Assembly: GCA_016795505.1 (NCBI GenBank)
Contig: JAEUHH010000107.1
Span: 1-64,000 of the forward strand
Direction of reading: 5' to 3'
Length of the DNA stretch: 64,000 bases
DNA from: Verrucomicrobiales bacterium
GTDB lineage: Bacteria > Verrucomicrobiota > Verrucomicrobiia > Verrucomicrobiales > DEV007
The notes under the pieces were generated by a model, which saw only the letters and a program-made list of their open reading frames with translations, was not told where the DNA came from and did not search any database. The position numbers were made by a program, and so were the translations under genes. Positions 1 through 8,525 of the stretch are shown in pieces (the stretch's first letter is position 1; each line of letters starts with the position of its first letter).

Positions 1-639
1 CACGCCCGGGCCGCCGACGATGTATTCGCCCTCATTGGCGACGAGGAGCTTCGACCCATCGGGGGTGAAGGTCACCATGTCGGGGTGATGCCCGACGGTC
101 ACCGTGCTGAGATGCCCTGTGCCCACCCCGGCGGTGGCGGCATTGAGGAAGACCACGCTGCCGGCGACTTCCTTGTTCGCATTGACCAGCGAGACCGCCA
201 CGGTGCCATTGAAGACATCGACGCTGGACAGGTCATTGGACACCGCGCTGAAGGGCGCGGCGGAAAGATCGATCGTCGTGATGAGCATCGGCGCCGTCGG
301 ATTGGACAGGTCGATGACTTGCAGACCCGCACCGGAGGTGACGAATAGCCGCTCGCTGGCGGGATCAAAGGCGGAGATCTCCGCACCGACCAGGCCGGCC
401 CCAAGTGTGCCGAGGTGCGAGGTACCCGACGGGAAGGCCGGCGGCGTGTTCGGCACATTCGGGTCCGTGTTGTGGATCAAACGTTCATCATTGGCCGAAA
501 TGCCATCGGAGTCGGCGTCCGTAAGATCCGGAGCCTGCGCCAACACAGCACCAGTGGTGCCGATAGCCAGGGTGAAACAGGCAAGGAGACTGAAACGGCC
601 CGATACGGCCATCAGAGAGCTGAACGTTGGTGTCTTCAT
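1..639 (-). CDS. choice-of-anchor I-type secreted beta-propeller protein (3' part outside window)
   Basis: The frame is open from an ATG at 639 to the window edge, giving 213 residues, so the C-terminus is missing. Residues 1-35 are a signal peptide ending in AVLAQA. Residues 41-52 (DADSDGISANDE) look like a thrombospondin type 3 calcium-binding loop. From about residue 86 the protein has the repeated propeller blades of choice-of-anchor I proteins: AEISAFDPASERLFVTSGAG, then a 'VIDLSNPTAP' strand and 'HHPDMVTFTPDGSKLLVANE'. Such proteins are exported and often mis-named alkaline phosphatase; their biochemical function is not established. It is the last of four minus-strand genes for exported proteins. 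A degenerate copy of the palindrome found upstream of the secretion cluster lies about 155 bp upstream. Family assignment comes from blade motifs only. Confidence 0.72.
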   Translation of the reverse strand, partial: MKTPTFSSLMAVSGRFSLLACFTLAIGTTGAVLAQAPDLTDADSDGISANDERLIHNTDPNVPNTPPAFPSGTSHLGTLGAGLVGAEISAFDPASERLFVTSGAGLQVIDLSNPTAPMLITTIDLSAAPFSAVSNDLSSVDVFNGTVAVSLVNANKEVAGSVVFLNAATAGVGTGHLSTVTVGHHPDMVTFTPDGSKLLVANEGEYIVGGPGV

Positions 640-989
640 GGGTTCATCTGCAAGTTGAATGGAATGGAAGCGGCTCAATCTCACGTATCCGGCCACGTCA
701 GCGGCACTTCGCCAATCACAACCGGGAAGTCAGATTCGATAACCTTTCCACCCGCACCTTCAGGAAAAGCCATCTACAATCAAAGCCTAAACGGTTACAT
801 TGGCGTCACATCTGGCCCCTTCGATTTCCGATGAGAGAGGGTCTGATCGGAGATGAAACAGGGTTCGATCGAAAGGGCTCGGGAACCACGCCGCCCTTCA
901 GGGTGGTTGTCCTGAAGGCGCATTTGAACATCCCGAACGGCGGGGGCAATGCCTCGCCACACCACTTCCAAACCCAGCCGGCGTCTGTT
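640..989. other. non-coding gap with operator-like site and dispersed repeat
   Basis: No convincing gene is seen in these 350 bases. They hold a degenerate palindrome at 795-808 (TTAC-ATTGGC-GTCA), whose spacer is identical to that of the perfect site at 5384-5399, and a copy of the dispersed 22-nt-period repeat at about 822-880. The rest lies between the stop of the gene at 990 and the start at 639 and should hold the promoter of the latter. Confidence 0.5.
822..880. repeat. dispersed 22-nt-period repeat, copy 1
   Basis: The segment contains two head-to-tail units built on GATCGGAGATGAAACAGGGT, with a flanking TTTCCGAT. The same core (GATCGGAGAT and ACCCTGTT or its complement) is found at 15677-15727, 33201-33250, 41650-41704, 50207-50284 and 62591-62668. 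Confidence 0.7.
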
Positions 990-1748
990 TCAGGGCAACG
1001 GCCCGCGTCCGACCGAGAGCCGGCCGGTCGAATCAATCACCAGGGAGAAAACAACCCGGCCGATCTCGGCGCCGGGCTCGACCCTTTGGATGTCGAGACA
1101 CACCGGACCGGGCGCCGTCTGACCAAAATGCTGCTGGATGCCTCCGGGAAAGCGGCGATAGGCCATTTGCTGGCCGCGGGCATCGACGGGATTCCAATGG
1201 GTCCAGCCGTTCTGCCACCGGATCACGTCGGAAAAACGGACCGTCGCCGTACCTGCTCCGGAAGCCTCCAGGGTTGCCAACATGTCGTACTGCCCCGAAA
1301 GGAAGGTGGCCGCGGAACCCAATGCCATTTCGCTGAGGCCGGTCCACGGACGGGAGGCGCCCGGTTCCCGCGCTGATCGGGACAGGTAAAAGCTGCGCGG
1401 CGGATCCCCTTCGCGAACGGGATCGGATTTGATGTTGGATCGATTGGCGATGGCTCCGATCCACAGGTCGGTTCGTGAAAACCAGCCGTCTCCATAGTGA
1501 CGTGTCAACTCCGCACCGAGATGCGCCACTGCCACCCACTTTCCATCGCCATCACGCCACCCGGTGGCGGCGCCGAGATTAAGGAACAGATTCACCTCTG
1601 AACCGACTCCCCGGGTAGCTTGAAAGCCGACAATGAGATCGCCGCGACGCGGTGGCCAGGGTGCGGGCGTCGATTCAGCGGCCCGCAGGGAGCCGTCACC
1701 ACCGAATGTCGCGATGATGATCAGGGAGAAAAGGGCGATCGATCTCAT
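990..1748 (-). CDS. exported protein, paralogue of the N-terminal domain of the next gene
   Basis: This encodes 252 residues starting at the ATG at 1748. Residues 1-23 form a signal peptide (MRSIALFSLIIIATFGG...). The mature part follows the first about 210 residues of the product encoded at 1831-3819 segment by segment: 'GDLIVGFQATRGVGSEVNLF' against 'GDLLLGVQATGGTGNATNVF', 'FSRTDLWIGAIANRS' against 'YTRTDVFFGVIANRS', and 'FYLSRSAREPGAS' against 'FYVSRAATAPGAS'. I do not recognise a named family or catalytic residues. The pattern (export, tandem paralogues, no enzyme motif) suggests a surface or extracellular role, which is inference. The start agrees with the signal peptide. Confidence 0.72.
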   Translation of the reverse strand: MRSIALFSLIIIATFGGDGSLRAAESTPAPWPPRRGDLIVGFQATRGVGSEVNLFLNLGAATGWRDGDGKWVAVAHLGAELTRHYGDGWFSRTDLWIGAIANRSNIKSDPVREGDPPRSFYLSRSAREPGASRPWTGLSEMALGSAATFLSGQYDMLATLEASGAGTATVRFSDVIRWQNGWTHWNPVDARGQQMAYRRFPGGIQQHFGQTAPGPVCLDIQRVEPGAEIGRVVFSLVIDSTGRLSVGRGPLP

Positions 1749-1766
1749 GGTATCACAGACGCAGAA

Positions 1767-1798
1767 GGCGCCGCACGAGGTCTCCCCCGTGCGACGCC
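1767..1798 (-). terminator. hairpin downstream of the 1831-3819 gene
   Basis: GGCG and CGCACG on the left pair with CGTGCG and CGCC on the right around a 10-nt loop, 33 bp after the stop codon at 1831 (minus strand). No U-run follows, so it could be a weak terminator or an mRNA-end stabiliser. Confidence 0.5.
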
Positions 1799-1830
1799 CT
1801 CAAGATGACAGGATGATGCTCGAAGATCAA

Positions 1831-3819
1831 TCAGGGCAGCACGGCCGGGACATCATCAAACGAGAACCAACCAGGGTAGGCTGTCGTGACAGAAGCGACC
1901 TTCTGCTTCACCAGGAAGATGCCGCAGCCCATGCCGGGCTCGACGCCATCGAGGGTGGCATTGATCTGGTGCTGCACCACCACGCCCGCACCGGTGACCT
2001 TCTTCAGGGTGACCGGATGGATGAAGGTGGCCTTGAAGGTGCCGTATTTCACGTTGAACGCCATGGTGGCGGAAGCCGGAAGACCGGAACCCGCAGCCAG
2101 CGCGACGGTGTAGGGCGTCGGCGGGACGCTGACGGTCGGCGCATTGCCGAGAGTACCCGTCAACGTGTCGGAGGTGAATGCCAGATTCGGCGTACCACCG
2201 GCCGGTTGGAAGAAGGTAGCCGACAGCGTGCCCGTCGCCAGGATGGGCGAGCCGGCCGCGGGCGCAACGTACTGGGAGCCTTCGGCCACCAGTTCCTCGA
2301 GCGGGGAGGCGCTGAGGATGTTGCAGATACCGGACCACAGCTTGATGCTGGTGACTTCCTCAGGCACCAGGGTGCCGGAGAGGTGGGTGGCGCCGCCCTT
2401 GACCAGGCCGTAAACCGGCAGACCGCCGGACAGCAGAACCGAGCTGGACGAGAACTTGGTGCCATTCGGGTAATTGCCCTTAAGCGTGGCGATGCCGGTG
2501 TTGGCCACCTTGATCGCCCCGATGCCGAACTGGCCGGACGTGTTCTGAAAGCACACGGTGTGCAGACCAGTGTACAAGTTGGGCGAGGACTTCGATCCCA
2601 GCGTGACCAACTCCAGCGAGAACGGCGAACCGTTCACGTCGCCTTCAATCACGTCGTTGATCGCGCTCGACACCGTCAGGGTGGCGGCCGGACCCGTCTT
2701 GGAGGTCAGGGCCACACCGCTGGAAAGGAGAGCCAAGGTCGAGCCTTTCGGCACGGAGTACTTGTGACCGCTGAAGAACACCGTGCCCGTCAGGACGCCC
2801 TTGTTGGACAGCTTGGACGTGATGAGACCACTGAGAGCCTCGTCGGTGAGACCGAAGTTGCCCGAGAAGACCCCGGCCATCAGACCGAACTCGGCCTCGA
2901 CGGTGGTTCCTTCAAAGACCGCGACATCGATGGTAGGATCGGTACCGGCGGGAGCGCCGTTGACCTTCCAACCGACGAACTTGCTGCCAGCATCCGGCTG
3001 CGCCTCGAAGGTCACCACTTCACCGGCATTGACGGTGCCGCCGCCGAGGACGGAACCCGTGCCCTTGCCACGGCCGGTCGTGATCGTGGGCGCGATGGTG
3101 GTGGCACCGGAGGTCAGCAGGATATCGCCATTGCTGCCGATCCCGACCGCTCCAACGAAGTTACCGGTTCCCACGGCAGCCTCGATGCGCTGAACATCGA
3201 CGTAGGTGAACGTGCCACCCTTGCCGAAGTTGTTCTGGATACCACCATTAAAGATGGTGTAAGAGGCTCCCGGAGTCGGATTCCACGTGGTCCAGCTATT
3301 GGCCCACTGCACCGGGTTGGCCGTCGACGTCATGGTGAAGACGTTGGTCGGACTTTCCGTCAGGGCTGCCACGGCCGTGACCGTACCGGCGAATTTGGTG
3401 CCAGCCGAGCCGAGCGCCGAAGAGGTGTAACCCGTATGAGCAGCACTTGCTCCCGGAGCCGTTGCGGCACGGGAAACGTAGAAGGTCCGCACCGGGTCGC
3501 CGTTGACAACCGCACCGCTCGAACTGGCGCTGCGGTTGGCAATGACACCGAAGAAGACGTCAGTGCGTGTGTACCACGTGGGACCAAAGGCAAGAGTAAG
3601 CTGGTCATTGATGTTGGCCACGATACCTTGGGCCGGATTGTCACGGAACGCGTGAGCGGGCCCCAGATTGACGAACACGTTGGTCGCGTTGCCCGTGCCG
3701 CCGGTCGCCTGAACGCCCAGCAGGAGATCGCCATTGACCGGCGGAGCGGCCACGGCGGCTGACATTCCGCACAGGGCCAGGCCCGCGCAGGTCAGCATCG
3801 ACTTGTGAAGAGATTTCAT
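1831..3819 (-). CDS. large exported protein with InlB-type B-repeat-like domain
   Basis: This encodes 662 residues. I start it at the ATG at 3819 because a clean signal peptide (residues 1-25, ending SAAVAA) begins there; an upstream in-frame ATG at 3957 would add 46 charged residues. Residues 26-236 form the domain shared with the product encoded at 990-1748. Residues about 245-312 ('GKGTGSVLGGGTVNAGEVVT ... GWKVNG ... VEAEFG') match the divergent InlB B-repeat/bacterial-repeat fold of surface proteins. Residues 313-662 are Gly/Thr/Ser-rich beta-type sequence that I cannot assign. The last residues (AVLP) carry no PEP-CTERM or LPXTG signal. Export and a surface role are well supported; a molecular function is not. 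Confidence 0.75.
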   Translation of the reverse strand: MKSLHKSMLTCAGLALCGMSAAVAAPPVNGDLLLGVQATGGTGNATNVFVNLGPAHAFRDNPAQGIVANINDQLTLAFGPTWYTRTDVFFGVIANRSASSSGAVVNGDPVRTFYVSRAATAPGASAAHTGYTSSALGSAGTKFAGTVTAVAALTESPTNVFTMTSTANPVQWANSWTTWNPTPGASYTIFNGGIQNNFGKGGTFTYVDVQRIEAAVGTGNFVGAVGIGSNGDILLTSGATTIAPTITTGRGKGTGSVLGGGTVNAGEVVTFEAQPDAGSKFVGWKVNGAPAGTDPTIDVAVFEGTTVEAEFGLMAGVFSGNFGLTDEALSGLITSKLSNKGVLTGTVFFSGHKYSVPKGSTLALLSSGVALTSKTGPAATLTVSSAINDVIEGDVNGSPFSLELVTLGSKSSPNLYTGLHTVCFQNTSGQFGIGAIKVANTGIATLKGNYPNGTKFSSSSVLLSGGLPVYGLVKGGATHLSGTLVPEEVTSIKLWSGICNILSASPLEELVAEGSQYVAPAAGSPILATGTLSATFFQPAGGTPNLAFTSDTLTGTLGNAPTVSVPPTPYTVALAAGSGLPASATMAFNVKYGTFKATFIHPVTLKKVTGAGVVVQHQINATLDGVEPGMGCGIFLVKQKVASVTTAYPGWFSFDDVPAVLP

Positions 3820-3928
3820 TCGCAGATTTGTTGGAATGGAAGAATGGGTTTGATGATTTGCTTTCTCTTTTCCTGAGAAGGAGGCGGAGGTCGGGATCCA
3901 ACGGCGAATTTGGGCGTGGTCAGCCTTT

Positions 3929-3953
3929 GCCGGAGGAGACACACTCCTCCGGC
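3929..3953 (-). terminator. perfect 10-bp hairpin downstream of the PstS-like gene
   Basis: GCCGGAGGAG and CTCCTCCGGC form a perfect 10-bp stem with a 5-nt loop, 58 bp past the stop codon at 4011 on the minus strand. There is no clear U-tract. It also separates this gene from the one starting at 3819. Confidence 0.6.
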
Positions 3954-4010
3954 CCATGCAAGACTATCCCAAAAACCGATCCGGGGAGAACCCAACGGCT
4001 CCCGCCTCGA

Positions 4011-5246
4011 TCAGGGCAGGATGATGCCGCCGTCGCCACCGAAACGGGTGACGTTCATTTCGGAGATCGGGATACCCGTGACGATCGGATCCAGCGTGGC
4101 CGGAATGGCCGCGGTGAAGGCGTTGAAGAACGTCTGCTCACCAGCCGTGATGTCGACGGAGCCGTAGAACTGCTGGTAACCCCAGAGGGAGTATTGCCCG
4201 TTCTTCACATTCTCTTCTGAGTAAGCGAAGCCGTTGTAGTTCAGCGCACGGCACCCCACCCCGGTGTTACCCGTGATATTCGTCACCACCGAAGCATCGG
4301 AGAGCGTCAGGTAGCTGACCAAAACAATGCTTTCGGGGGCACCACCATCCAGCGAGACAGCGTCGGTCGTGCGGGCAAGGTTCTGACGAACAAAGCTGTT
4401 CGACGAATAACCTCCGTTGCCGAGATTGCTCAGGGTATTGACCGTGCCGGTTCCCTCAGAGCCGGAGATGTTCCCAGTGCTGTTCGGACCACCCCACTGG
4501 ACCACGTTGGTGAAAGCACCATAGCGGGTCTCGGCAAGAATCGTGGCGCGGGTACCCGAGCCGTTGTTACGGCCGGTGTTAAGAACCTTCTTGGTGCTGT
4601 CAGCAGGATTGCCCGTGTACATCGAAAGCGGCAGCTCACCGAGAGACCACTGGGCCTCGTGAAGCTGGTCAGTCATGTTGTTCAGCGCGCCGGGAACGGC
4701 GGACTTGGCATCGGCACCAACATTGGAGATGAACACGAACGGCACCACTCCGACAGGAGCACCCGGCAGAGCGGGGGTCGGCGTTTCAGACAGAGCCTGG
4801 TCCACGTCGGAGAAGGCGAAGCGGGCGATGACACCAGCGACGGTCTTGCCGGCATCGGACGTCAGGTTTTGCCCGCCCACCACGCGATCCGCGGCCGTGG
4901 CAGCCACATCGAGGTAGTTGAAGTTTGGCGGCGTGGTCTGAAGCACCACGCTCTTCACCCCCTGGGTGGAGCCGTTCTGGTTCGTCCGGATGATGAAGGG
5001 AGCACCACCGATGGTACCCTCGGCAATGATGCGGTTCGAGTTGAGGAACCCGTTGGTGCCAGCGGAGCCGACCCAGCAATATTTGGTGGAACCGGGAGTG
5101 CCGTCATCCAGGATGGCGAGGATCGCGTTGTGCGCGCCGGCGCGGAAGGCCGTAGCCCCCGTGATGTTGATGATCGTCTGGGCGGATGCCAGAGAACTGA
5201 CTCCAAAGGCAGCAAGGCCCGTGAGCAGGATCGATTTCAGATTCAT
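4011..5246 (-). CDS. exported PstS-like (type 2 periplasmic binding fold) protein
   Basis: This encodes 411 residues from the ATG at 5246. Residues 1-22 are a signal peptide (ending SLASAQ). The mature protein starts 'TIINITGATAFRAGAHNAIL', and residues 230-235 are SGTRAT, the phosphate-contacting segment type seen in PstS-like proteins, so a type 2 periplasmic-binding fold is likely. Overall length is somewhat above that of a classical PstS. No transport permease or ATPase genes (pstC, pstA, pstB) are beside it, so it may bind a ligand or be an extracellular protein outside a classical ABC transporter. The start lies 138 bp from a perfect GTGAC-N6-GTCAC palindrome shared with the divergent gene at 5505. 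The fold is fairly clear; the ligand is not. Confidence 0.65.
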   Translation of the reverse strand: MNLKSILLTGLAAFGVSSLASAQTIINITGATAFRAGAHNAILAILDDGTPGSTKYCWVGSAGTNGFLNSNRIIAEGTIGGAPFIIRTNQNGSTQGVKSVVLQTTPPNFNYLDVAATAADRVVGGQNLTSDAGKTVAGVIARFAFSDVDQALSETPTPALPGAPVGVVPFVFISNVGADAKSAVPGALNNMTDQLHEAQWSLGELPLSMYTGNPADSTKKVLNTGRNNGSGTRATILAETRYGAFTNVVQWGGPNSTGNISGSEGTGTVNTLSNLGNGGYSSNSFVRQNLARTTDAVSLDGGAPESIVLVSYLTLSDASVVTNITGNTGVGCRALNYNGFAYSEENVKNGQYSLWGYQQFYGSVDITAGEQTFFNAFTAAIPATLDPIVTGIPISEMNVTRFGGDGGIILP

Positions 5247-5383
5247 GGTTTATTTCTGAGTTTGTTTTGGGATGGTATTCGAGGAAGGGGTTCTTCAAGG
5301 GAAGATCACGACACACGCCGGGCCTCACTCGCGGAACCACTTGCTCTAAACCACGGCCCTCGGAGCAAACAAAGCCCGATTGG

Positions 5384-5399
5384 GTGACATTGGCGTCAC
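5384..5399. promoter_or_regulatory. operator-like palindrome GTGAC-N6-GTCAC, copy A
   Basis: A perfect 5+5 inverted repeat with spacer ATTGGC lies in the 258-bp divergent region between the genes at 5246 (minus) and 5505 (plus). The same palindrome recurs at 6679-6694 and 14579-14594, also in intergenic DNA. Confidence 0.55.
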
Positions 5400-5504
5400 A
5401 CACGGCACTCTGGATTCGTTCTAACCTTTATTCTAGGAAAAAGCTTTCAATCTTACGAAATCTTCACATGAAGACTGCCCGGAACTTGGCACGATCTTAG
5501 AGCG

Positions 5505-6485
5505 ATGACTGTAGAGCTCCCTATTCCTGTGTTCCGACATCGATTTCGTTCGCCCACCCGGAAACCCGCGAAAGCATGGCTTCTGGCCGCCTTGCTCCTG
5601 TTGGTCGGGTGGGGAGTCATGGAAGCAGCCGAAGCCCCAGCCATCGCCCCCGACGGAAAACCTGTCGATCCCACCAGCGATCCGAAAGCAGCGGTCGATC
5701 TGGCTCGGAGGTATCTGCGGGGCGAAGGAGTGGCAACCGATCCCCGAAAGGCACGGGACCTGGTGAGCCCTCATGCCGAAGCTGGCCACCCCGAAGCTCA
5801 AGCCCTGATGGGCTACTTTTCCGCCCAAGGGCTCGGCACGCCAAAGGACGACCTGGTCGCCATCCGCTGGTTTCGGAAGGCAGCAGATCAGGGAAATTCC
5901 GCCGCGCAGTTCAACTTGGGGATGTTGTTGCTCGCCGGGAAAAACGCCGAAGCCAATCTGGCCGAAAGCCTCAAGGGAATCTCCGAAGCTTTGAACTGGC
6001 TCGAGGCTGCGGCGAATCAGGGTAATTTGGATGCTCAACTCCGACTGGCGGATCTTTTCTATTTTGGCAGCGACGGCATCGAAAAAGATCGGGCCAAAGC
6101 GCTGCCCTGGGCTCGCCGCGCCGCCGAATCGGGAAACCGTTGGGCCCAACAACTTTACGGAAACATGCTGGAATGGGGCGAAGGCGGTCTCAAAGCCGAC
6201 CGATCACTGGCGCTGGTGTGGTATCGCAAAGCCGCGGAACAGGGCGACGCCAAGGCCCAGAGCAGCCTCGGGCGCATCCTCGCCGGAAGCACAGAGCCCG
6301 CGGATGAACTGGAAGCCTACGTCTGGCTCCGATTGAGCGCCGAACAAAAGGAACAGACCGCCATCAACTATATCAAAGAGCACATCGAAGCCCTCACGGA
6401 CGAACAGATCAACGAGGGCAATCGGCTCTACTTGAAGAAAAAGGCAGAACTGGAAAGCCGGAACACTGCGTCCGACCGCTCCTGA
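5505..6485 (+). CDS. Sel1-like repeat (SLR) protein, membrane-anchored or exported
   Basis: This encodes 326 residues. A hydrophobic stretch at about 23-42 (AKAWLLAALLLLVGWGVMEA) is an anchor or uncleaved signal. From about residue 60 there are at least five Sel1-type alpha-helical repeats, recognisable as 'A..WFRKAADQGNSAAQFNLG', 'ALNWLEAAANQGNLDAQLRL', 'ALPWARRAAESGNRWAQQLY' and 'ALVWYRKAAEQGDAKAQSSL'. Sel1 repeats are protein-protein interaction scaffolds; the partner cannot be told. The gene faces away from the PstS-like gene across a shared regulatory region and stands upstream of the secretion cluster, separated by about 300 bp. Confidence 0.8.
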   Translation: MTVELPIPVFRHRFRSPTRKPAKAWLLAALLLLVGWGVMEAAEAPAIAPDGKPVDPTSDPKAAVDLARRYLRGEGVATDPRKARDLVSPHAEAGHPEAQALMGYFSAQGLGTPKDDLVAIRWFRKAADQGNSAAQFNLGMLLLAGKNAEANLAESLKGISEALNWLEAAANQGNLDAQLRLADLFYFGSDGIEKDRAKALPWARRAAESGNRWAQQLYGNMLEWGEGGLKADRSLALVWYRKAAEQGDAKAQSSLGRILAGSTEPADELEAYVWLRLSAEQKEQTAINYIKEHIEALTDEQINEGNRLYLKKKAELESRNTASDRS

Positions 6486-6678
6486 TCCACCCCTGTCAAA
6501 TATTCGGCACAGATTTGCGAAAAGCCATTAACGCCCGGATGCTGACGCTGGATTTCGTCACACTCGCATCTCCATCAGACCGCTCGGCCTGATGCCGCGG
6601 CTCAACTTCTTTAAGAAATCCTGATAATCAGGCTTTCACACCCGGCTGCATCCGCCCCCTGGGCGCAAATTGGCATGC

Positions 6679-6694
6679 GTGACAATAGCGTCAC
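6679..6694. promoter_or_regulatory. operator-like palindrome GTGAC-N6-GTCAC, copy B
   Basis: A perfect 5+5 inverted repeat with spacer AATAGC lies about 130 bp before the TpsB start. The 338-bp gap 6486-6823 holds no gene that I can see apart from a possible N-terminal extension of TpsB; a small palindrome (CCTGAT-AATCAGG) is at about 6622-6634. Confidence 0.55.
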
Positions 6695-6823
6695 AATGCC
6701 CAAGTTGAGAGATTTGGGAAGCACCAGAAACTTACCGCGCCGAAATGGGCTGACCAGTCGGGCGTGCGAATGAGATTTCTTTCTCTCAGTTTTGCGAATG
6801 TGATTATCGGCATTTCTGAAGTG

Positions 6824-8485
6824 ATGCCGCGTCGCTTTGTGCCCATTTTCTGGGCCGCCACGATGCCGTTTTTCGCGCATGGTCAGGAAGCACCGCCCGA
6901 TTTGACGATGGAGTTGGAGGCGGCAAAGGCTTCGGCCGAAGCCGCCGGAGCCAGCCTCGACGGCGAGGATGCCGCAGCAGAGCCGGTCTTTTACGTGAGA
7001 CAGTTCCGGGTGCGTGGGTCGAATCGGCTCACGGCGGAAGAGATCGAGAAGGCCGTCTATCCGTTCACCGGCCCGGCTCGCAATCTCTCCGATCTGGAGG
7101 GCGCGCGCGCCGCTCTGGAAAAAGCCCACCACGACAAGGGCTTCCAAACCATCGGCGTCGACATTCCCCAGCAGAATGGCACCCGCGGCATCATCTATCT
7201 CAATGTGGTGGAGAACCCCGTCGGCCGCCTGCGGGTCCGGGGCGCCAAGTTTTTCCTGCCCAGCGAGATCAAGCGGGCCGCCCCATCCCTCGCTGAGGGC
7301 ACGGTGCCGGATTTCAATCAGGTGCAGCAGGACATCGTGAACCTCAACACCTGGGCTGACCGCCGGGTAACGCCCTCGCTGCGCCCCGGGGTGGAGGAAG
7401 GAACCGTCGATGTCGATCTCAACGTCGAGGACAAGCTTCCGCTTCATGGCAGCATCGAGCTGAACAACCGTTACAGCCCCGACACGACGCCGCTGCGGGT
7501 CAACGGCTCCATCAGTTACGACAACCTCTGGCAAAAGGGTCACAGCATTGGCTTCTCGACCCAGCTCGCTCCGGAGCGGATCGAGGATGCGGAAATCTAT
7601 TCGGCCTACTACATCGCCCGCTTTGCGAAGCTGCCCAGCTTTTCCCTCATGCTGATGGGCACCAAGCAAAACAGCGACGTGTCCACCCTGGGCGGCGCCG
7701 CCGTGGCGGGCCGTGGCCAGACCATGGGCTTGCGCGGGATGTGGTCGCTGCCGGCGAAGGGGATCTATTTCCACACCATCAGCGCCGGCTTCGACTACAA
7801 GAGCTTCGACGAGGACATCACCATCGGTGAAGAAAGCTTCTCCACCCCGATCGACTATTACCCGTTTACCGTCGCCTATGGCGGCGGCTGGACCGGGGAG
7901 GACTACTTCACGGAGATCAATTCCTCGGTCAGCTTCAACCATCGCGGCACGGGCAGTGATCCGACCACCTTCGACGCGAAGCGCTACCTCGCCGATGGCA
8001 GTTATTTCCATTTCCGCGGCGACCTGTCCCATACCCACGACCTGCCCCTCGATTTCCAGGTGTTTGGAAAGGCCCAGGCCCAGCTCAGCAACGATCCGTT
8101 GATCAACAGCGAGCAGTTTTCCGGCGGCGGCGTCTCCACCGTGCGCGGTTATCTGGAGTCGGAAGCCCTCGGAGACAGCGGTTGGTTCCTGACTGCCGAA
8201 CTGCGCTCCCCTTCCCTCATCCCGAGTTCCGTCGAGGATGCCGCGGGCGAACCGAAGAACGAGTGGCGCTTCTACGGCTTCTGGGACGGCGGCCGCCTTT
8301 ACCAGAACGAGGTGCTACCCGAGCAGATCGATCTGTTCGAACTTTCCAGCGTGGGCGTGGGCAGCCACTTGCGCCTGTGGGACCACTTCCAGGGCTACGT
8401 CGACGTCGCCTGGCCTCTGTTCGACCAGACTGTCACCCGCTCCGGCGATCCCTTCTGGAGCTTCCGGGTCAAGGCCGACTTCTGA
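6824..8485 (+). CDS. TpsB-type outer-membrane translocator (FhaC/ShlB family)
   Basis: This encodes 553 residues from the chosen ATG at 6824, where a signal peptide begins (MPRRFVPIFWAATMPFFAHG). In-frame starts at 6764 (GTG) and 6770 (ATG) would add about 20 residues. After a short linker come POTRA-type domains: 'FYVRQFRVRGSNRLTAEEIE' at about residue 56, then a second from about 130 ('GRLRVRGAKFFLPSEIKRAA'). A ShlB-type 16-strand barrel follows, with the conserved loop motif VRGY ('STVRGYLESEALGDSG') and a C-terminal aromatic residue (KADF). TpsB proteins export a cognate TpsA across the outer membrane. The partner is very probably the 3767-residue TpsA encoded at 15730, an unusually distant arrangement with seven intervening genes. 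Confidence 0.88.
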   Translation: MPRRFVPIFWAATMPFFAHGQEAPPDLTMELEAAKASAEAAGASLDGEDAAAEPVFYVRQFRVRGSNRLTAEEIEKAVYPFTGPARNLSDLEGARAALEKAHHDKGFQTIGVDIPQQNGTRGIIYLNVVENPVGRLRVRGAKFFLPSEIKRAAPSLAEGTVPDFNQVQQDIVNLNTWADRRVTPSLRPGVEEGTVDVDLNVEDKLPLHGSIELNNRYSPDTTPLRVNGSISYDNLWQKGHSIGFSTQLAPERIEDAEIYSAYYIARFAKLPSFSLMLMGTKQNSDVSTLGGAAVAGRGQTMGLRGMWSLPAKGIYFHTISAGFDYKSFDEDITIGEESFSTPIDYYPFTVAYGGGWTGEDYFTEINSSVSFNHRGTGSDPTTFDAKRYLADGSYFHFRGDLSHTHDLPLDFQVFGKAQAQLSNDPLINSEQFSGGGVSTVRGYLESEALGDSGWFLTAELRSPSLIPSSVEDAAGEPKNEWRFYGFWDGGRLYQNEVLPEQIDLFELSSVGVGSHLRLWDHFQGYVDVAWPLFDQTVTRSGDPFWSFRVKADF

Positions 8486-8525
8486 TCCCTTTCCCAGCCT
8501 CTCAAGCATCCTCATCCGGCATCAC

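Noticed and set aside
1633-3762. 709-codon plus-strand open frame
   Set aside because: It is antisense to the exported-protein gene at 1831-3819 and has charged, low-complexity Arg/Gly-rich content without motifs.
3817-5246. PEP-CTERM or LPXTG sorting signal in the exported proteins
   Set aside because: The complete C-termini in this region lack such motifs.
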